Source: Daphnia carinata (Eukaryota; Arthropoda; Branchiopoda; Diplostraca; Daphniidae). From it: DNA of 64,000 bases. Under the pieces are notes generated by a model that made no database searches, was not told where the DNA came from, and was given only the letters and a program-made list of their open reading frames with translations. How positions within the stretch are numbered: position 1 is the first letter of the stretch; every line of letters starts with the position of its first letter. Below are positions 12,607 to 25,486 of the stretch, one piece after another. The position numbers and the translations under genes are program-made. The stretch is taken from the NCBI RefSeq assembly GCF_022539665.2, contig NC_081340.1, forward strand, positions 6,137,357-6,201,356. Direction: 5' to 3'.

Positions 12607-15600
12607 TTATCTTCGCGACCTAGAAGACTTCGTTTTCTCTGGCACCTCCTTTGTTTGATTGGCTTTTCCTCCTTTAGATATTCATATAATTAATGTTTGA
12701 TAATACTTTCGAAAATTTACGTATAACTCACGTGATGATGGTTTTATAAAATCATCCTCTTCGCTACCACAATTCGCCTTAGCTCGACGATGCATCGCTC
12801 GAGACGATCGCGTCTCCTTTTGCAACTTGAAGACCGGCATTGCTTCTTCTTCTTCTTCTTCTTCTTCTTCTTCAGCATTTAGTTCATCATTTGACGATGA
12901 GCTTTGTGGAACTGCGATTCTTTTGCGACTACTTTGTTCGCGTTGTCGAACTGGCTTTCTGAGCGGAGAGCGGTTATGTGGCGTGGCTTTTTCCAAATGA
13001 GCAGGGTGGCCTGGCATATCTGGGTCGTCTTCTTCCATCGAAACTTCATCGCTTTCCGATGAATTCTTTACTGGTTTCTTTCGTTTTGCTGCGAGAAGGA
13101 GACAATAAAATCAGAAACAGGCCCAACATAAAGTTTATTAAATATTCAAATCCATTACGTTTGCCCTTGGAGGAAGCTTTGACAGCCTGCGAAGCCTGAG
13201 CTTTGCGAATAACCTGTTGTTCATCTGTGGCATTGTCAACAGTTTCTTGGATTTTAGCCTCTATTTCTTCTATCAACCCACGGATTTCCTACATATCACA
13301 AAAAAAAAATGAGAATAAAAAAGTTGATTTAGTTGATCTTCATTATACCTGTTTAGCGAACGCTTTCTTCGTAGCAGCTAAAATGGAATTTAAACTATCA
13401 ATAACACCCTCTTCATGGATCTTATCGGCAATACAATTCCAATGTTCGAGAACACGGCGAAGAGAACGCTCGTTGAAAGTGAGCAATGAGAGGCAGAAAA
13501 TCAGGTCTCTAGATTGACGCTCAGTTCGCGAAGCTCCCAATCGTAAAATGATTTTTTCAACAAGTGATTCGTTTTGTTTATCTTTCTGAATCAAAACCAT
13601 AATCCCCTTTAACACGACGCGGAAATCTTCTTCAGCAACGCCAGCCTCAGGGTCGCAAAGTCGTGAAATAATATCTGGCATGACGTTGTACAGAGCATTT
13701 GCTTTGCGAGCAAATTCGCTGAAGAACATTCGAGACATTCCCGAAATTCTCGGATCAGGATCGATTATGCACAAGGCAATATCTGAGATCTGACCCTTAA
13801 CCTTAACCATGTCGTTCAAAATTAAGTGAGTAAGGACATTCAGCGTGGTTCTCTTGACTGCAGGAGAATCGTCGCGTAGTCGGCTGTACAAGTTAGGTGT
13901 CCACGGCTCGATCAAGTTCGGAAAGCGAAAGTTAAGGTCACCCATAGCAATGACCAAGTTGGAGCGGATTACGTCTTCTGGGCTCTTTTCTAGTACGGTG
14001 AATAGAAGGCGCAAATGTTGTGAACAAAACTGCGGCGAGACGAGCATGAACTCGGCAAGGCAGAGACTGGCCGCTGTCCTGAGTGATGCATCAGGATATT
14101 TTGCTGGATTGGAATTCACATGTACCACCAAAGGAGCCAGCAAGGAAAGCAAACTTTCCACTCCCGTTACGATTTCCGATTCGCAAATCTATTAGAAAGA
14201 AAATCAGTATAAATATTATCGCGAAAACTATAAAAATCTATATCGTGAAAAAGAAAAATCACCTTGCGAACGTATTCAGCTTCATCGTCATCAGCCACAG
14301 CGCCAACAAGTTCATCCTCCTCTCCTGAATCATTTTGTTCGGCCTGAAGTCGTGTAGAAAGTCTTCGGCGAGAGGCGGATTGAATAAGGTTGCGCTTCAG
14401 TTTGGTAGATTCTTCATGTTTTTCTTCTCGAACGCGGGCTCTGCGACGAAGTTCGCTGTAGACATGAACGTCCAAATGGATTAACTGCCTCAGGGCCACC
14501 TGGCCAGCAACAACTAAGATGCGCGTCAAAACAGTAGAGGACACTTCTAGCTCTCCATTTTCCGCTATATCACGGCTGGATTTATAAACAATAGCACACA
14601 TCTCCTTAAGAACCTCTCCCATGATCATATCGGGATGCTCGGCAAGCGTGTAAATGAGTGACACAGCCGATGTAGCAAATTGTGAATAGTAGGGGTCTTC
14701 CAAACGAGTGAGACCTTCAACAAGCAGCTTTTTAGAGCATTGGAATATTTCATGTGTTGGTGGAAAGCGCATTGGTTCGTCCTTGCAATCCGTTGATGCT
14801 TTGGTCGGTGCCATCTTTATCAAAGCTGCACATGTCAAATGTGCTAGGCGAAAATCTTTAGCACCTCTTTCACCTAATCCCACCGACACGAGCACATTCA
14901 CATTGCTTGTCACCACTTGGACCTGAGCACTGGCCACCATAGTGAGCAACATAAGAGCAGAGCGTGACTCTTCTTCTGTTGTGTCAGGAAGCGCCATTGA
15001 AAATTTCTCCCACATAACCTTGGAGTTAACAAATAATAAGTACAGTAACTAAAAATTGAAAAACGGGAAAAAACTTCTTAGTACCTGGAAGCAAATCTTT
15101 GGCAGATCTCCCGATGCCACACACACTGCGATCAATTCCTCTAAGGATGCCAGTTCGCCTTGAGTTGACATTGATATCAGAGCGCTAAGGTTAGAAACCA
15201 CTTGATGAGCACGCCTTTTGGAGATTTCTGCCGATTCTATGTTCATGTACAATCGTTTATAAGCTTCTACGACAGCTTTTTTGACGTCGTCTTCAGAAGA
15301 CCAGATGAGGCTCAACATGCGCCTAACACCCTGCATAGCGTCTAGAACATCGAACTCGAATGCCGTAACGAAAAAGTTGATCGCCTCAAGGATGTCGCTG
15401 GTATGTTTGGAACATAGAAGTTGGCAGACCATAGGGATGGCTGCATAAACTGAACTTGCAAAGGCATGCGAGTCCCTTAAATAAAGTACAAGCATTCGCT
15501 GTTGGCTAATTTCTTTGCTTTCCTCCTCAACTGTTTGTTGTTGGGCTTCTTGCTCAGCCACATTATGAACGAGACGCTCGAGGGCCTCCTTTTCACCTGC

Positions 15601-17454
15601 CTCATCTTCGTCGCCAACAAATATCATCTTGATTTTCTCCAAGATCTCGGTAGGATCTTCTTGATCTTCGCTGTCATCGCTGATGAACGTTTTAGCAACT
15701 TTTTTGTAGTTGCATGTGTTCAATAATTCCACTATTTGATCGTCTGTTAGTTCCGACATAGACATGGAGTCTACATCCTCATTGAGTGCCTCATGAATAG
15801 CTATTAGGATTTCCGGTTCCATTGCATTCCATAGTTCCGTTTTCGTGGGTCCACACTTACTTGGATCAATTTGAATTTTTTGGGGCTGGTTTTCTCGACC
15901 CTGTAGCATCTCTTTGAGCTTGGCCTCTTCAGATTCTTTCTTTGCTGCGAGTTCCGCTAATGGTAAACGCTCACCATAAGGGTTACCTTGCATCAGAACA
16001 ATCAATAGCTGAATAGCATTTTTCCGCACAGTGCCAGTTTTATCGTTCAGCCGACCAGTAGTCATGCTTAAGACTTTGTGCTGTAAGCTTAATGGTATCG
16101 CCTGCTTTAGGCTTAGTTTATGCCAAAGCTGAAGTGTTTTGCTTCTGACGAAAGAATGAACATCATGCAAGTGTTCCAGTAGGGGTTCAAGTAGCTGATC
16201 TCGCAGTTCACGCTTTCTATCGTCTAAATTTTCTCCACTGAGCTCCTAGGGAGAATAACATCATCGAGTTAACAAAGGCATTAAATTGGGAGCAGAAAAT
16301 GCATACCTGTAAAACAATCTCCGCAAATATGGAAAGAACACTGTTGCGCAGTGTGAAAGACTCCTCGTCTAGATGAACGCTCAAAAGGCTGATACACGGG
16401 ATAAAAGAAGATGGAATTTTTTCGGCCAATTCCGACAGAAAGGCGGCGTAGTTTCTTGAGCTCGATGTGTCACGGGCAAGATCATGTGGATCGACTTGTC
16501 CAATTTCACGCACCAAGTCCACAACCATTGAACCACAGTTAAAATGTTCGATCATTGTTATTATCCCATGAACACAAGCTGGCGCGACATGTTCAAAGTG
16601 CTGTAGTAACTGTATCATTCTGAGAGTGCAACTCAATCCATGGTTGTAGCGTTTCACCAAAGCACCAATAACCTAGATAATAATTTGTCTGCATTATTGT
16701 ATTCCTATTAGAAATTTTTTTTTATAGTTACTCTGAAAACTGCCTCTACTGTTCCTTTCATCCTGACATGGCTAATAACTGGGTTTTCAAGAACTTTATA
16801 GCAGAGGTTTGCAACAAGATTAACAAATTCTTGCTCAACCACTGGTGGTGACCACAACTTGTGAATAGGCATCTGTATTAGATGATCTAGACTAACAAGT
16901 GCAAAGTTCCTCTCAGACTCTAGGTCAAAACCATCATCAACTGGTGTCTTCTTCTTTCGACCAGATTTTGTTTCCGAGCCAGGAACAACTAAGCTTCTTG
17001 TTTCATAGTTTTGAAGAAAGGCACAAAGCAAGTAAACAATCATTTTTGTAATTGTTACAAGCTCATGGCAAGAATCTGGATTGCTATTGCTGTTATTCAG
17101 GTACTTGTTTATGTCTGAATTCAATTGTGTGATGGACTGAGAAACTACTTTCCACGCATCATTTTGTTGGCTAAGGGCTAGCTGATCAAATTTTATCAGC
17201 GAGCTAAACAAAGTATCAAAATGGGTCAGGATGTAAGTCGTCCCTTCTCGCGAAAATGAAACGTATGCTTCTGCAAAAACAGGGAATTTTTGAATTAACT
17301 CCAGTTATTAAAAACTATCTCACCATGCACTACCTCGTAGTTTTCCCGGAAGCTCATGTTTTGAATACTCTTGTTCAACAACATACTGTCCAGAAATTGA
17401 AACTTGGCGTAAATCTTCTTTATTTTCTGGTATTACGAATTCGAAGACGGTCAT
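12607..17454 (-). CDS. NCAPD2: Condensin complex subunit 1 (CAP-D2)
   Basis: Nine exons on the minus strand: 17454-17334, 17270-16732, 16672-16307, 16245-15085, 15018-14263, 14188-13349, 13288-13159, 13088-12732, 12671-12607 (1444 aa, near the usual 1400). It is the HEAT-repeat subunit of condensin I, which compacts mitotic chromosomes. The protein starts MTVFEFVIPENKED. The strongest family match is the Cnd1 region in exon 6, with text such as SNLVIAMGDLNFRFPNLIEP and IIDPDPRISGMSRMFFSEFA. The C-terminus is basic and acidic by turns, with a run of glutamates encoded by a TTC/GAA microsatellite. I splice the last intron at a GTGAGT donor (12731) to a small terminal exon ending SSRSRR; reading through instead gives a 118-residue exon ending YYQTLII. 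Confidence 0.95.
12843..12873 (-). repeat. (GAA)n coding microsatellite in NCAPD2
   Basis: About ten GAA codons on the minus strand encode a run of glutamates in the acidic C-terminal tail of CAP-D2. Confidence 0.9.
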
Positions 17455-18233
17455 TTTTGCTCTTTGGTTTCCGTTGCGACAGCCACACAGCACACTTTCT
17501 AAACATTCAAAACTTCAAACCAACCCAAGCTTGCTACTATTCGGCATTGTTGCCAGAAAAGTTAAATACTAAAAACAAGCCAAATGCAAACGGCCCAATT
17601 GGCCCTAACCGTGGTCATCTGCCCCACCCTGTAAAAAGTCTTTCAGGTTTGGATTACTTTGTCAACCAGCGCGGGGCGAGACAAAATTCAGGTTGCCCCA
17701 GACGACCGGCCCCGATTAAAAAAATGGTGGTTTTAAGTTTCAGAGTACAAGTCATGTAAGGCGGGAAGAATGCGGCATAGTCAGCGTTGTTATGTCAATC
17801 GCGGCATACTATATCGATCAAGTCCATGTGGGAAAGAGCATTGTGACAGAACAAACAAAAAATGGAAAGTCTTTGAAAGCCGAAGATTATAATTTGGATT
17901 AGAACACGAATTCATAAGCAATAGAAAATAAAGCAGAAGAAAACGATGGGAAGAGTATTATATTTGATCAGTGGTTCCAATGAAACGTGATATTAGGTCA
18001 AGAGAAAAAGACACATGCAAGGAGATAAATAACATTAGGAATGCACTCCGTTAAAAGAGAAAGAATGGCTTTAAGTGTTTCATAACACTTGAGAAATCGC
18101 TAACACTTAGCAAGTTGGAGGTTTTAATAAGCTCAATAACGTATGAGCCTAAAACTTAAACGATAGGACGTTTTCAAGAATCGCACTACAACGTAGTAAC
18201 TGATGGCATAAAGCATTGTCATGGCTTGTTGGA
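17455..18233. other. spacer between Wntless stop and NCAPD2 start
   Basis: Both neighbours are on the minus strand. The stretch holds the Wntless 3' UTR and the NCAPD2 promoter. A GC-richer patch at about 17590-17720 stands out from the A/T-rich surroundings; an open frame of 167 codons runs over NCAPD2 exon 1 and this patch but is not credible. No other gene was seen. Confidence 0.5.
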
Positions 18234-20707
18234 CTAATCCGTTGCGGTTTTCTTGATCATGGCGGTAAGCGATGAAAGCTCACTAGGTTCAGTTGGCAGC
18301 GGGGTGAATTCGATTTCTTCATTCGTTTCGTCTTGTCCCGCTAAATACAAAAAAAGTTATATTCATTAAAGTGTTTAAGTTTAAGGAAAACTGAACAAAC
18401 CATTTTCGCTAGGCCAGCGCTTGTGAGAAGGAGAATATAGGCAAAGTAGTGCCAAGATATAGACATTCCACATTCCATATACTCCGGTGAAGAACGCAGA
18501 CGTATATTCTAAATTGATGTCCTCATCCCACTTCCATTTGCCTTCAGAGACCTACAGCAGGAATGGTGCAACTGGTTGACTTACCCATTAATATAAACGT
18601 ATGATGATATAACCCATTGACTTACCTGACCCAAAATGAAGCCAATGACTGTCATAGCGGCGCATAGCAATGTGGCCAACATTAGAAATTTGAATCTGTA
18701 AATGACACCTTCATAGAAATGCCTTCGCGCAGACGCCATGGCTGGTAACGCTTGGCGTTTGGCACTAATATTGCGGAATACACGGTAGATAATGTACGAC
18801 AGGAATAGAAAATAAACTCCAGCAGCTATCCCAGCAATGATGACAAAACTGAGCTATTGCACAGAAGAAATTTTTGATCAGACACGCTCGGAAAAATGAA
18901 ATCAAACATATATATATATACATAAATACACCACGTACCGCAATTTGTGTGCCGATTTCATTTGCCCAGATGGAGTAGAAAGGATTCCTTAATTGAATGC
19001 CTCGTTCACACATATCGAATATGAACATGGATAAGCAACCAACACCTACACAACTGAGCTGTTTCCAATAACCTCTCAATCCTTTTCGCTCAGTATCATC
19101 CTAGAATATAAATATTTAAACTTCAGGAACTAACAGGAACCATATTTAACAGGAAAAATTACCTGATTCTGTCGTAGTTGCATATCGTCCAATAGTCAGA
19201 AACAAAACCATGCATTAGTTCTATGGTTTCTTAAGAAAAAATAGTTAACTATACCTTACCATGAGGTGTTCTCCAGCAAAAACAAGCCAAAAAGATAAAA
19301 GCATAGAATAAAAAATGCCCTGTTTCATGTCTCCCAAAAGAAGCATGAATGGCATTTCTATGGAAAGAGTTAAATATTCCAGTGGCACTAAAAAAAAGAA
19401 AATGAAAAATTTAACATAGATTTCTACTTTTAAAAATCACGAAATAGTATTACAGTTTAAAGTTGACAAAGCGACGCCAAGGGCCAAGAGCATAGATTCT
19501 AGCAACGTCGGTTGCCTAGCTAGTAACTGAACACGGCGCCAGAACCATATGATGACTCCAATAACCATAGGGAAGAAAACAGTCTTCAGAGATAACCAAA
19601 CTTTGGTAAAACCTCCATTTTGATTAATGGCAACAAGCCAAAGATCAGCAACAGGACCGAGTCCTCGATTGTTTTCATACACAACTGGGAATCGCAGGTT
19701 TAGAAGATAATAGTCGTGGTGCAATGCACCAAGCTCGAAAAGCGGCAGAAGCGAGCAATTATAGAGATAGCCGTCCCTCTAAGAAATAATTAGTTGGTAA
19801 AAATTCACACAATGTTTTACTGAAATAAATGCCAGAAAGTACTTCAGGGGGTGAACAATCCATTGTTCTGATTTCAGTTGACTTGGCATATTCCTTCCAT
19901 TCATCTTCAGGGTCTCCTTTATTTCGATAACCCAGACGAGCATCAATTGTAACTGGAACTCTTGGCTCCATTAATTCCCATTCTAAATAGAAAATAAGAT
20001 ATTGACACAAAAAACCTGGTTACTATAATTTAAAAAAAAATACCTTTAAAATATGTGACATCAATTTGTAGAATTCCAATTAGATTTTGCATCCAACGCG
20101 AGTAGTCCAACTCCATGCCTCCTCGAGGTATTGGTAACTACAGGAAGTTAAGAGACTTATTTGCAAAAAATCAACAGATCACTTTTAATAATATTAGTGG
20201 CAAGTACACACCTGAAAAGCAAAAACAACATTTTTATCAGTAATGTGCCTCTCCTCTGCTTCCGGCCCATGTAAATCATCTATCTTGTCACAACCACCAG
20301 AAGGACGCACATAGAAAAATTTGCTCTTGTTTTGTCCATGATCATAGCATTTTGTGGCTAACACTGATTGAACATTGGATGGTGCTGGTGCTGCAAGGAA
20401 TTAGAAATAAAAATGAAATAAAAGTATAGTGAAATTTTTTATATTCTGATGGTGATTCATCAGATATCTTCCCACAATCTCATATATAAATTGTTAACTG
20501 AATAACCAAGCAAAGAGTGGAAAGCTAGACGGTCTGTATACGTCTACTATTTTAAGAAACGTGAGTCACGCAATTTCCACTGACAGAAGCTTTGAACTTA
20601 CCAACCAAGCCGCCAAGAAGAAAGCAAAGGAGGAGACATATCATAAGAAAAGATATTAGAACAATAAGTTTGCGGTTGCTGAGATTCTCAACCACTGCTC
20701 CTGCCAT
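18234..20707 (-). CDS. WLS: Wntless, Wnt cargo receptor
   Basis: Ten exons on the minus strand: 20707-20602, 20390-20212, 20137-20044, 19982-19843, 19778-19454, 19387-19260, 19100-18939, 18853-18626, 18551-18401, 18340-18234 (539 aa). Wntless is a multi-pass membrane protein that carries lipidated Wnt from ER and Golgi to the cell surface. It starts [20 protein letters not shown], giving the first membrane helix. Family text includes [14 protein letters not shown] in the lumenal domain, the IHQNGGFTK-like [40 protein letters not shown] and [11 protein letters not shown]. The chosen joins give FAGEHLM-DDTERKG, matching the spacing in fly and human proteins. The tail ends in a short acidic and serine-rich stretch. 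Confidence 0.96.
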
Positions 20708-22101
20708 TGTGTGAAATAAAGCTCACTGAAACGTTTAACTTGGACAATCTTTTCTGTTTTTCACGCCAAATTAGTTGGAGCTAGGCGTTTGAACGCGCGA
20801 CGAACAAAGTAAATGCAGCACACAAACGAATATTTGGATTCAGTTAAACTGCGTTGCCAAGCGTGGAAAACCAACAACAGCACAAGAGAGCTGACATTCG
20901 AGTTACGATAAGACAACGTTGGTAATAGCTCACAAAAACCATGGGGGCCAGGCCCAAGTTTCCATCCCCCGTCAGAGATTTGGCTGGAACAAACAAACAA
21001 AAAAAGCTCTGTTCCATAAAAACCAGCCCAACCCGCCAAGCTTGGGAAATAGTCTGCTGGTTCGTCAGAAAAATCTATATTTTAGATGGGGAACCGTTGG
21101 TTGCCCGGGCTTAATTAAACCGGGGCCGATCCTACTGCCGGGAAATCAGTCAACCTTAAAACCAAAAACCCCGGCTTTATTTTATTGTACTATCGTCAAA
21201 CATTTATATAATAAATAAGAAACGGTAGACAAAGCCAATCAATGTATTTCGTTTTAATGTTTGTTTTCAAACCAATTGTTATTAGTAAACCCATTTCAAT
21301 ACATATATTATAGCTATATATATTTGAATATATACTGTATATCTACATAGCTCTGTTATAAAGGTGCATGTTATCACTTGTATTAAAAGTAGAATTTTCG
21401 ATTGTTTGTATAACGAACTTGAATTTTTTTTCAGTTTCGCAGTTTCGCGTTCTATATTTGGAATAATTTGCCGTTACCTCAAACCTACGACGTGGCGTGG
21501 CTTTTTAACGAAGGAGCGTAGCTTTTGCTATTCTGGTGGTGGGCACTTGTCTCCTTACCTATTTGGTCAATTTACGACAAAGGTGTGATCCGGATGGACG
21601 TGAAGTACGTGTGAGGACCGTCTTCCTTTTCAGAATAGCCATTCGTATGTTTGACTTCCACGTTCCACATGTAGCTTATTTATTTTAAAAATCACAATTG
21701 TAAACTGGAAAGTGCTTGTAGGTGCATTGTCAAAGCTCTGTTCTTCAATTTTTGTCGGAAAACTCTGCAACGTTGCCATAAAGCTAGAACAGGATGTGCC
21801 CATTCACGGAGTGTTAAAAGCAAAGGAACCAATAAGTTTAAAATTCACGTTTGGTGGATTTTCACAGCACAAATTAAAACAATGCTACATGTCTTCAGCT
21901 AAGCCTTAATTTTTCCGTTGTTTGATTCGTTATTCAGCTACTGTCCTGTAATACTAGCGTTAGACTAGATTCGACAGACGACAGAAGAATAGCCTACAGC
22001 TTGCCAGGACGACAATCAGACAATGCCGTCAAGTGTTCGAATTGTTGACAGTTTGAAAGTAGATGAGACTTTGTCGTTCCATTGTTTTTATTCAAAGTAG
22101 A
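20708..22101. other. divergent spacer between WLS and HAUS7-like gene
   Basis: This 1.4 kb stretch separates two head-to-head genes and must carry both promoters. It holds a GC-richer patch (about 20938-21180, including GCCCGGGC and CCGGGGCC) unlike its surroundings, and an A/T-rich segment with TATATA motifs around 21300-21345. No gene was seen. Confidence 0.5.
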
Positions 22102-23279
22102 ATGTCAACGGTTGAAGAGAACATATCGGAAATTGTAAATGTTCTTTCACTAGTTAGTTGTCCATTAATCGTCAGATCTGATGATTGGTGGATCGAGGAG
22201 TTATTATTTACGCCAGGGAAACCTCGTACTGATTTAATTCTTTGGATAACGTCGAAAGCAATAGAAAGTTCATTGCCTTCAAATTTAAGGTTACAACTAA
22301 AATTACAAGATCTGGATTGTTCGGCCGCCCCTGTTTGTTCTACGAGCACTCTTAAGTTTCCAGAGACTGATGAAGGTATGGCGATAATAAAACACCATTT
22401 TGATTTTGTGTAACCCCAATTTTGTTGATGTTCTATTAGCTGTCCTCGCATTTTGGTGTGGTGCCTGTGTCTGCACTAAAAAAGATCTACCCTTTATAAA
22501 GGTGAATTGGTAGAAAAATGGCATGGGTAATTGTAAGGCATCCATCAATAATTTTCTCTGTTTGTTAGGGTGATATGCCAAAAAATCTTCAAATGAAGTT
22601 CTGGATTCGTTTAATCAAGACACTTGAAGTTATTACAAAATCCCATGTTAACACAACTCTTGCATTTGGTGTAAGCCTAATGAATAATATTGTTTCAATG
22701 GATAACTTTTTGGTAAGAAAATTGTCTAATTTCATGCTCCTATGTTTTTCTACATTAGACATTAATTAGGATGCTTTTAGCATGAAAGCTTCTTTGCTGT
22801 CTGCTGATGTGCAAAGTGAAATTAAGCAAATGCCAAAGGAGAGGTCTGAAGAGTGGTGTACATATAAACAAACTGCACCAGGGAGGAATCTGCAGAATGA
22901 TAAATTGCTTATTCATAACTTTCTTGAACAAGCCAACAGACTAAATTCTGCTGCTGATCAGTTTAATGATGTTTTCAAAGCTGATTTAAACGTCTGCCTT
23001 CCCAAAAGTAAGAGCACTGATCCAGTTATGGAATTTGGGGATGAAATTAGTGTTTTAAGTACCAAGCTGACAGCTTGGAAACAGGTTGGTGTACCATTGT
23101 TATAGATTTCTGTACTAATTAATTAACCTTTCCTGTTGATCTAGGGCATGGATTCACTCCTTGAGTTACAACAGAACAATGCGTCTGAGATTAATCTGAA
23201 AAAATCCGAAAATCTCTTAAAACATTCCGTTAGTAACGAATCCTTCGTTAGGTTTCAAAAGCTTTGGGGAAGTGACTAA
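22102..23279 (+). CDS. HAUS augmin-like subunit 7-like protein (tentative)
   Basis: Five exons: 22102-22375, 22440-22501, 22569-22712, 22770-23084, 23145-23279 (309 aa); phases all agree. Near the N-terminus is WWIEELLFTPGKPRTDLILW, which resembles the conserved start of HAUS7, a subunit of augmin that binds microtubules and recruits gamma-tubulin in spindles. The C-terminal half is helical and charged, as expected for a coiled-coil augmin subunit. The assignment rests on this short N-terminal resemblance, so it is uncertain. An in-frame ATG at 22063 would add 13 residues; I prefer 22102 because the text from there begins like a mature protein. A poly-A signal AATAAA lies at 23318-23323. Confidence 0.5.
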
Positions 23280-23491
23280 TTGCTGTATTAAAAACATTAA
23301 TATACCGACATCTTGTAAATAAAAATAATTATACAATTTCATTTAAGCTGATATTACGATGAAAAAAAATTAAGACGAGAATTCTCGGTTTTGCTCTACC
23401 CCTTATAATTTCCCGAACTAATTCATTGTACTCAAAGTTCACCAGTAATAATATGTATTAAGTGTAGACATACAATCGTTTGGCTCATACC

Positions 23492-25486
23492 TTACTGTTG
23501 AGTTGCCAATACTGAGGCTCCGGTTAACGGATTTTCATCACCAATGTGCAAATCGTCCAGCATTTCCTGTAGGGTGATCTGAGGAATTTCGTCGTCTGCA
23601 TCACCCACCTCAACGGCTAACGCAGCTTTTCTTTCGTCTTTGTAGATATTCTAATTGAAAAAGACATGAAACACTTATGAAATTTACTAAACATAAAGAA
23701 AAATAACGTACGATGTTTTGACGGAAAGCAGGATCTTCTTCCAAGTCTTCCAAGAAATCGGTGTAATCCCGGTTAATGCTTGTAACGTCCATTCCATCAG
23801 CATCCAAATGACGAAGTTTAAACTTTCGCCGACGATTACGAACGGATTTATCAGCATACATTTTCTTAACTAACACCACATCCGCCATGTTCTCCCGATT
23901 CATTTTGTCAAAATTATCGTCATTAACGTTGCAGTTTGCTAAGTCGTACCTACACATTCCGCCAATTAAATGGATTAGAAACGATCTCAACGTTAAAATA
24001 TAGTAGACCGACGTACCCCATGACAATATCTCCAGGTTTCAGCAAATGTCCGAGATGGGTCCTTGTGTGGATCTCGTTTGTGCCTATTTCATTAGGTCGG
24101 CATACCCACACATCTGCCAGTACATGCTGTCAAACGAATTTTTTTACTAGTTATAAAAATCAGTGAAAAAAACTATATTACCTTAAATGACACGGCACCT
24201 TGTCCTGCGAATGTTCTTTTTTCATGATCACGTATGATTTCGATGTCCATTACGACATATTCGGCTAGCTGTTTTGTTCCACTTAATGCGTTAAATGGAG
24301 TTCTCCAGTAGGTATTCGAGTTAACCTCAGCAACTAATTAATTAACGGATATATAAAACATCATAGTAGAAAGAAAATTGGTTGCAGGTAAGGAAAGGAC
24401 GTAAAAAAAAATCTTACTTTGTCCCGAAAATGGATCAATCAGGTGAATTGTGGAGGACACTCTTTGGACTACACAAATTTGTCCTATTCCTCCCAGTTGA
24501 TGAGCCAGTTTTGGTGGTAAACATACAACACAGTCTTTGCAAACTGGTACTATTTCAACACTATACGTGAACTTGCAGTTGTATGTATTGCTGTGAATAT
24601 CTTGTGATATCACAGTCTTGGATACTTGATAACGGCATGGAACAACAGAAGTCAAGAAATCCAACATCTTCTTGGCTTGCCCTTCATTAGCATAAAAAAA
24701 ATCAATGCCTTCATGAGTAGGTTTAATACCCAATGTTGATTCATGGGCTTTGTGCTTTAAAATCAATTGTTCCAGATAATAGAAAGTCTTCTTGTGATCA
24801 GTCTTTTGGCGTACTTGTACCTAAAATGTGAAACGGGAAGCTTAATTGCAACTGATTTAAAGGTATGAGAACTATTCATGATTTACATTAGCTTTCCAGA
24901 AATCTTTTGCCTCAACCCTGTGGCAGTCTGTACAAAATTGCCCATTCACAACAAATTCAACAATAAACACTTGTTGTAGAACTGCTCCCCCGAGGACTTC
25001 AGCCTGGATTGTAAGTTTAACCTTGATTCTTTTAGAATGAGGCTCTGTCCATACAAACCCAGCATCAATCAGTCTGACTCTGTTCAGTCCTTTCAGTTTA
25101 GCCAAGCACAGACCAAGAAGCTCCCTGGACTCCAGTGAGCACTTAATCCATTGTTCCGGAGGTTGTAGATACCTAACATAATGATACCATTATTAAAACT
25201 TGTCTATCAAACATAAATTGTCATCATATCAATTTACCTCTCACAACCTTTACAAAAATAGATTACGGCCTGCTTCGGTATGCCTTCCGAAATGTCGACT
25301 TGAGTACGTAAGCAAGCTACGCACATATTGGCAGGATTCGGCTCGATGGGAGTTCCACATTGACAGCAAAGACTTTAGAACACAAAACAAGTTTTTAACA
25401 TGAAACTTGGTAACGCTTCTTTGTTTTCCTTACATTTTACAAGCGAGTGAAGATTCGTCGGATCCTCCTGTTTCCATATACTCCAT
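23492..25486 (-). CDS. NMD3: 60S ribosomal export protein NMD3
   Basis: Eight exons on the minus strand: 25486-25434, 25372-25238, 25172-24887, 24820-24418, 24333-24182, 24126-24017, 23949-23712, 23650-23492 (511 aa, near the usual 500). NMD3 is the adaptor that binds late 60S subunits and carries them through the nuclear pore with Crm1. The N-terminus has the paired zinc-ribbon cysteines of the family: CCQCG, NMCVACL, FCKGCE and later CTDCH, with PIEPNPANMC between them. Further on, GYDLANCNVNDDNFDKMN matches the conserved C-terminal domain, and an acidic leucine-rich tail (LQEMLDDLHIGDEN) is in the position of the nuclear export signal. A TGACGTCA and a TATCGATA motif lie upstream of the start. 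Confidence 0.96.

Noticed and set aside
17256-17759. 167-codon open frame on the plus strand opposite NCAPD2 exon 1
   Set aside because: It is antisense to a confident first exon and its remaining text matches no family.
19164-19235. Possible extra Wntless exon reading DDMQLRQNQ before a GTAATT donor
   Set aside because: No AG acceptor exists between the upstream in-frame TGA and the text, and joining 19260 directly to 19100 restores the conserved spacing.
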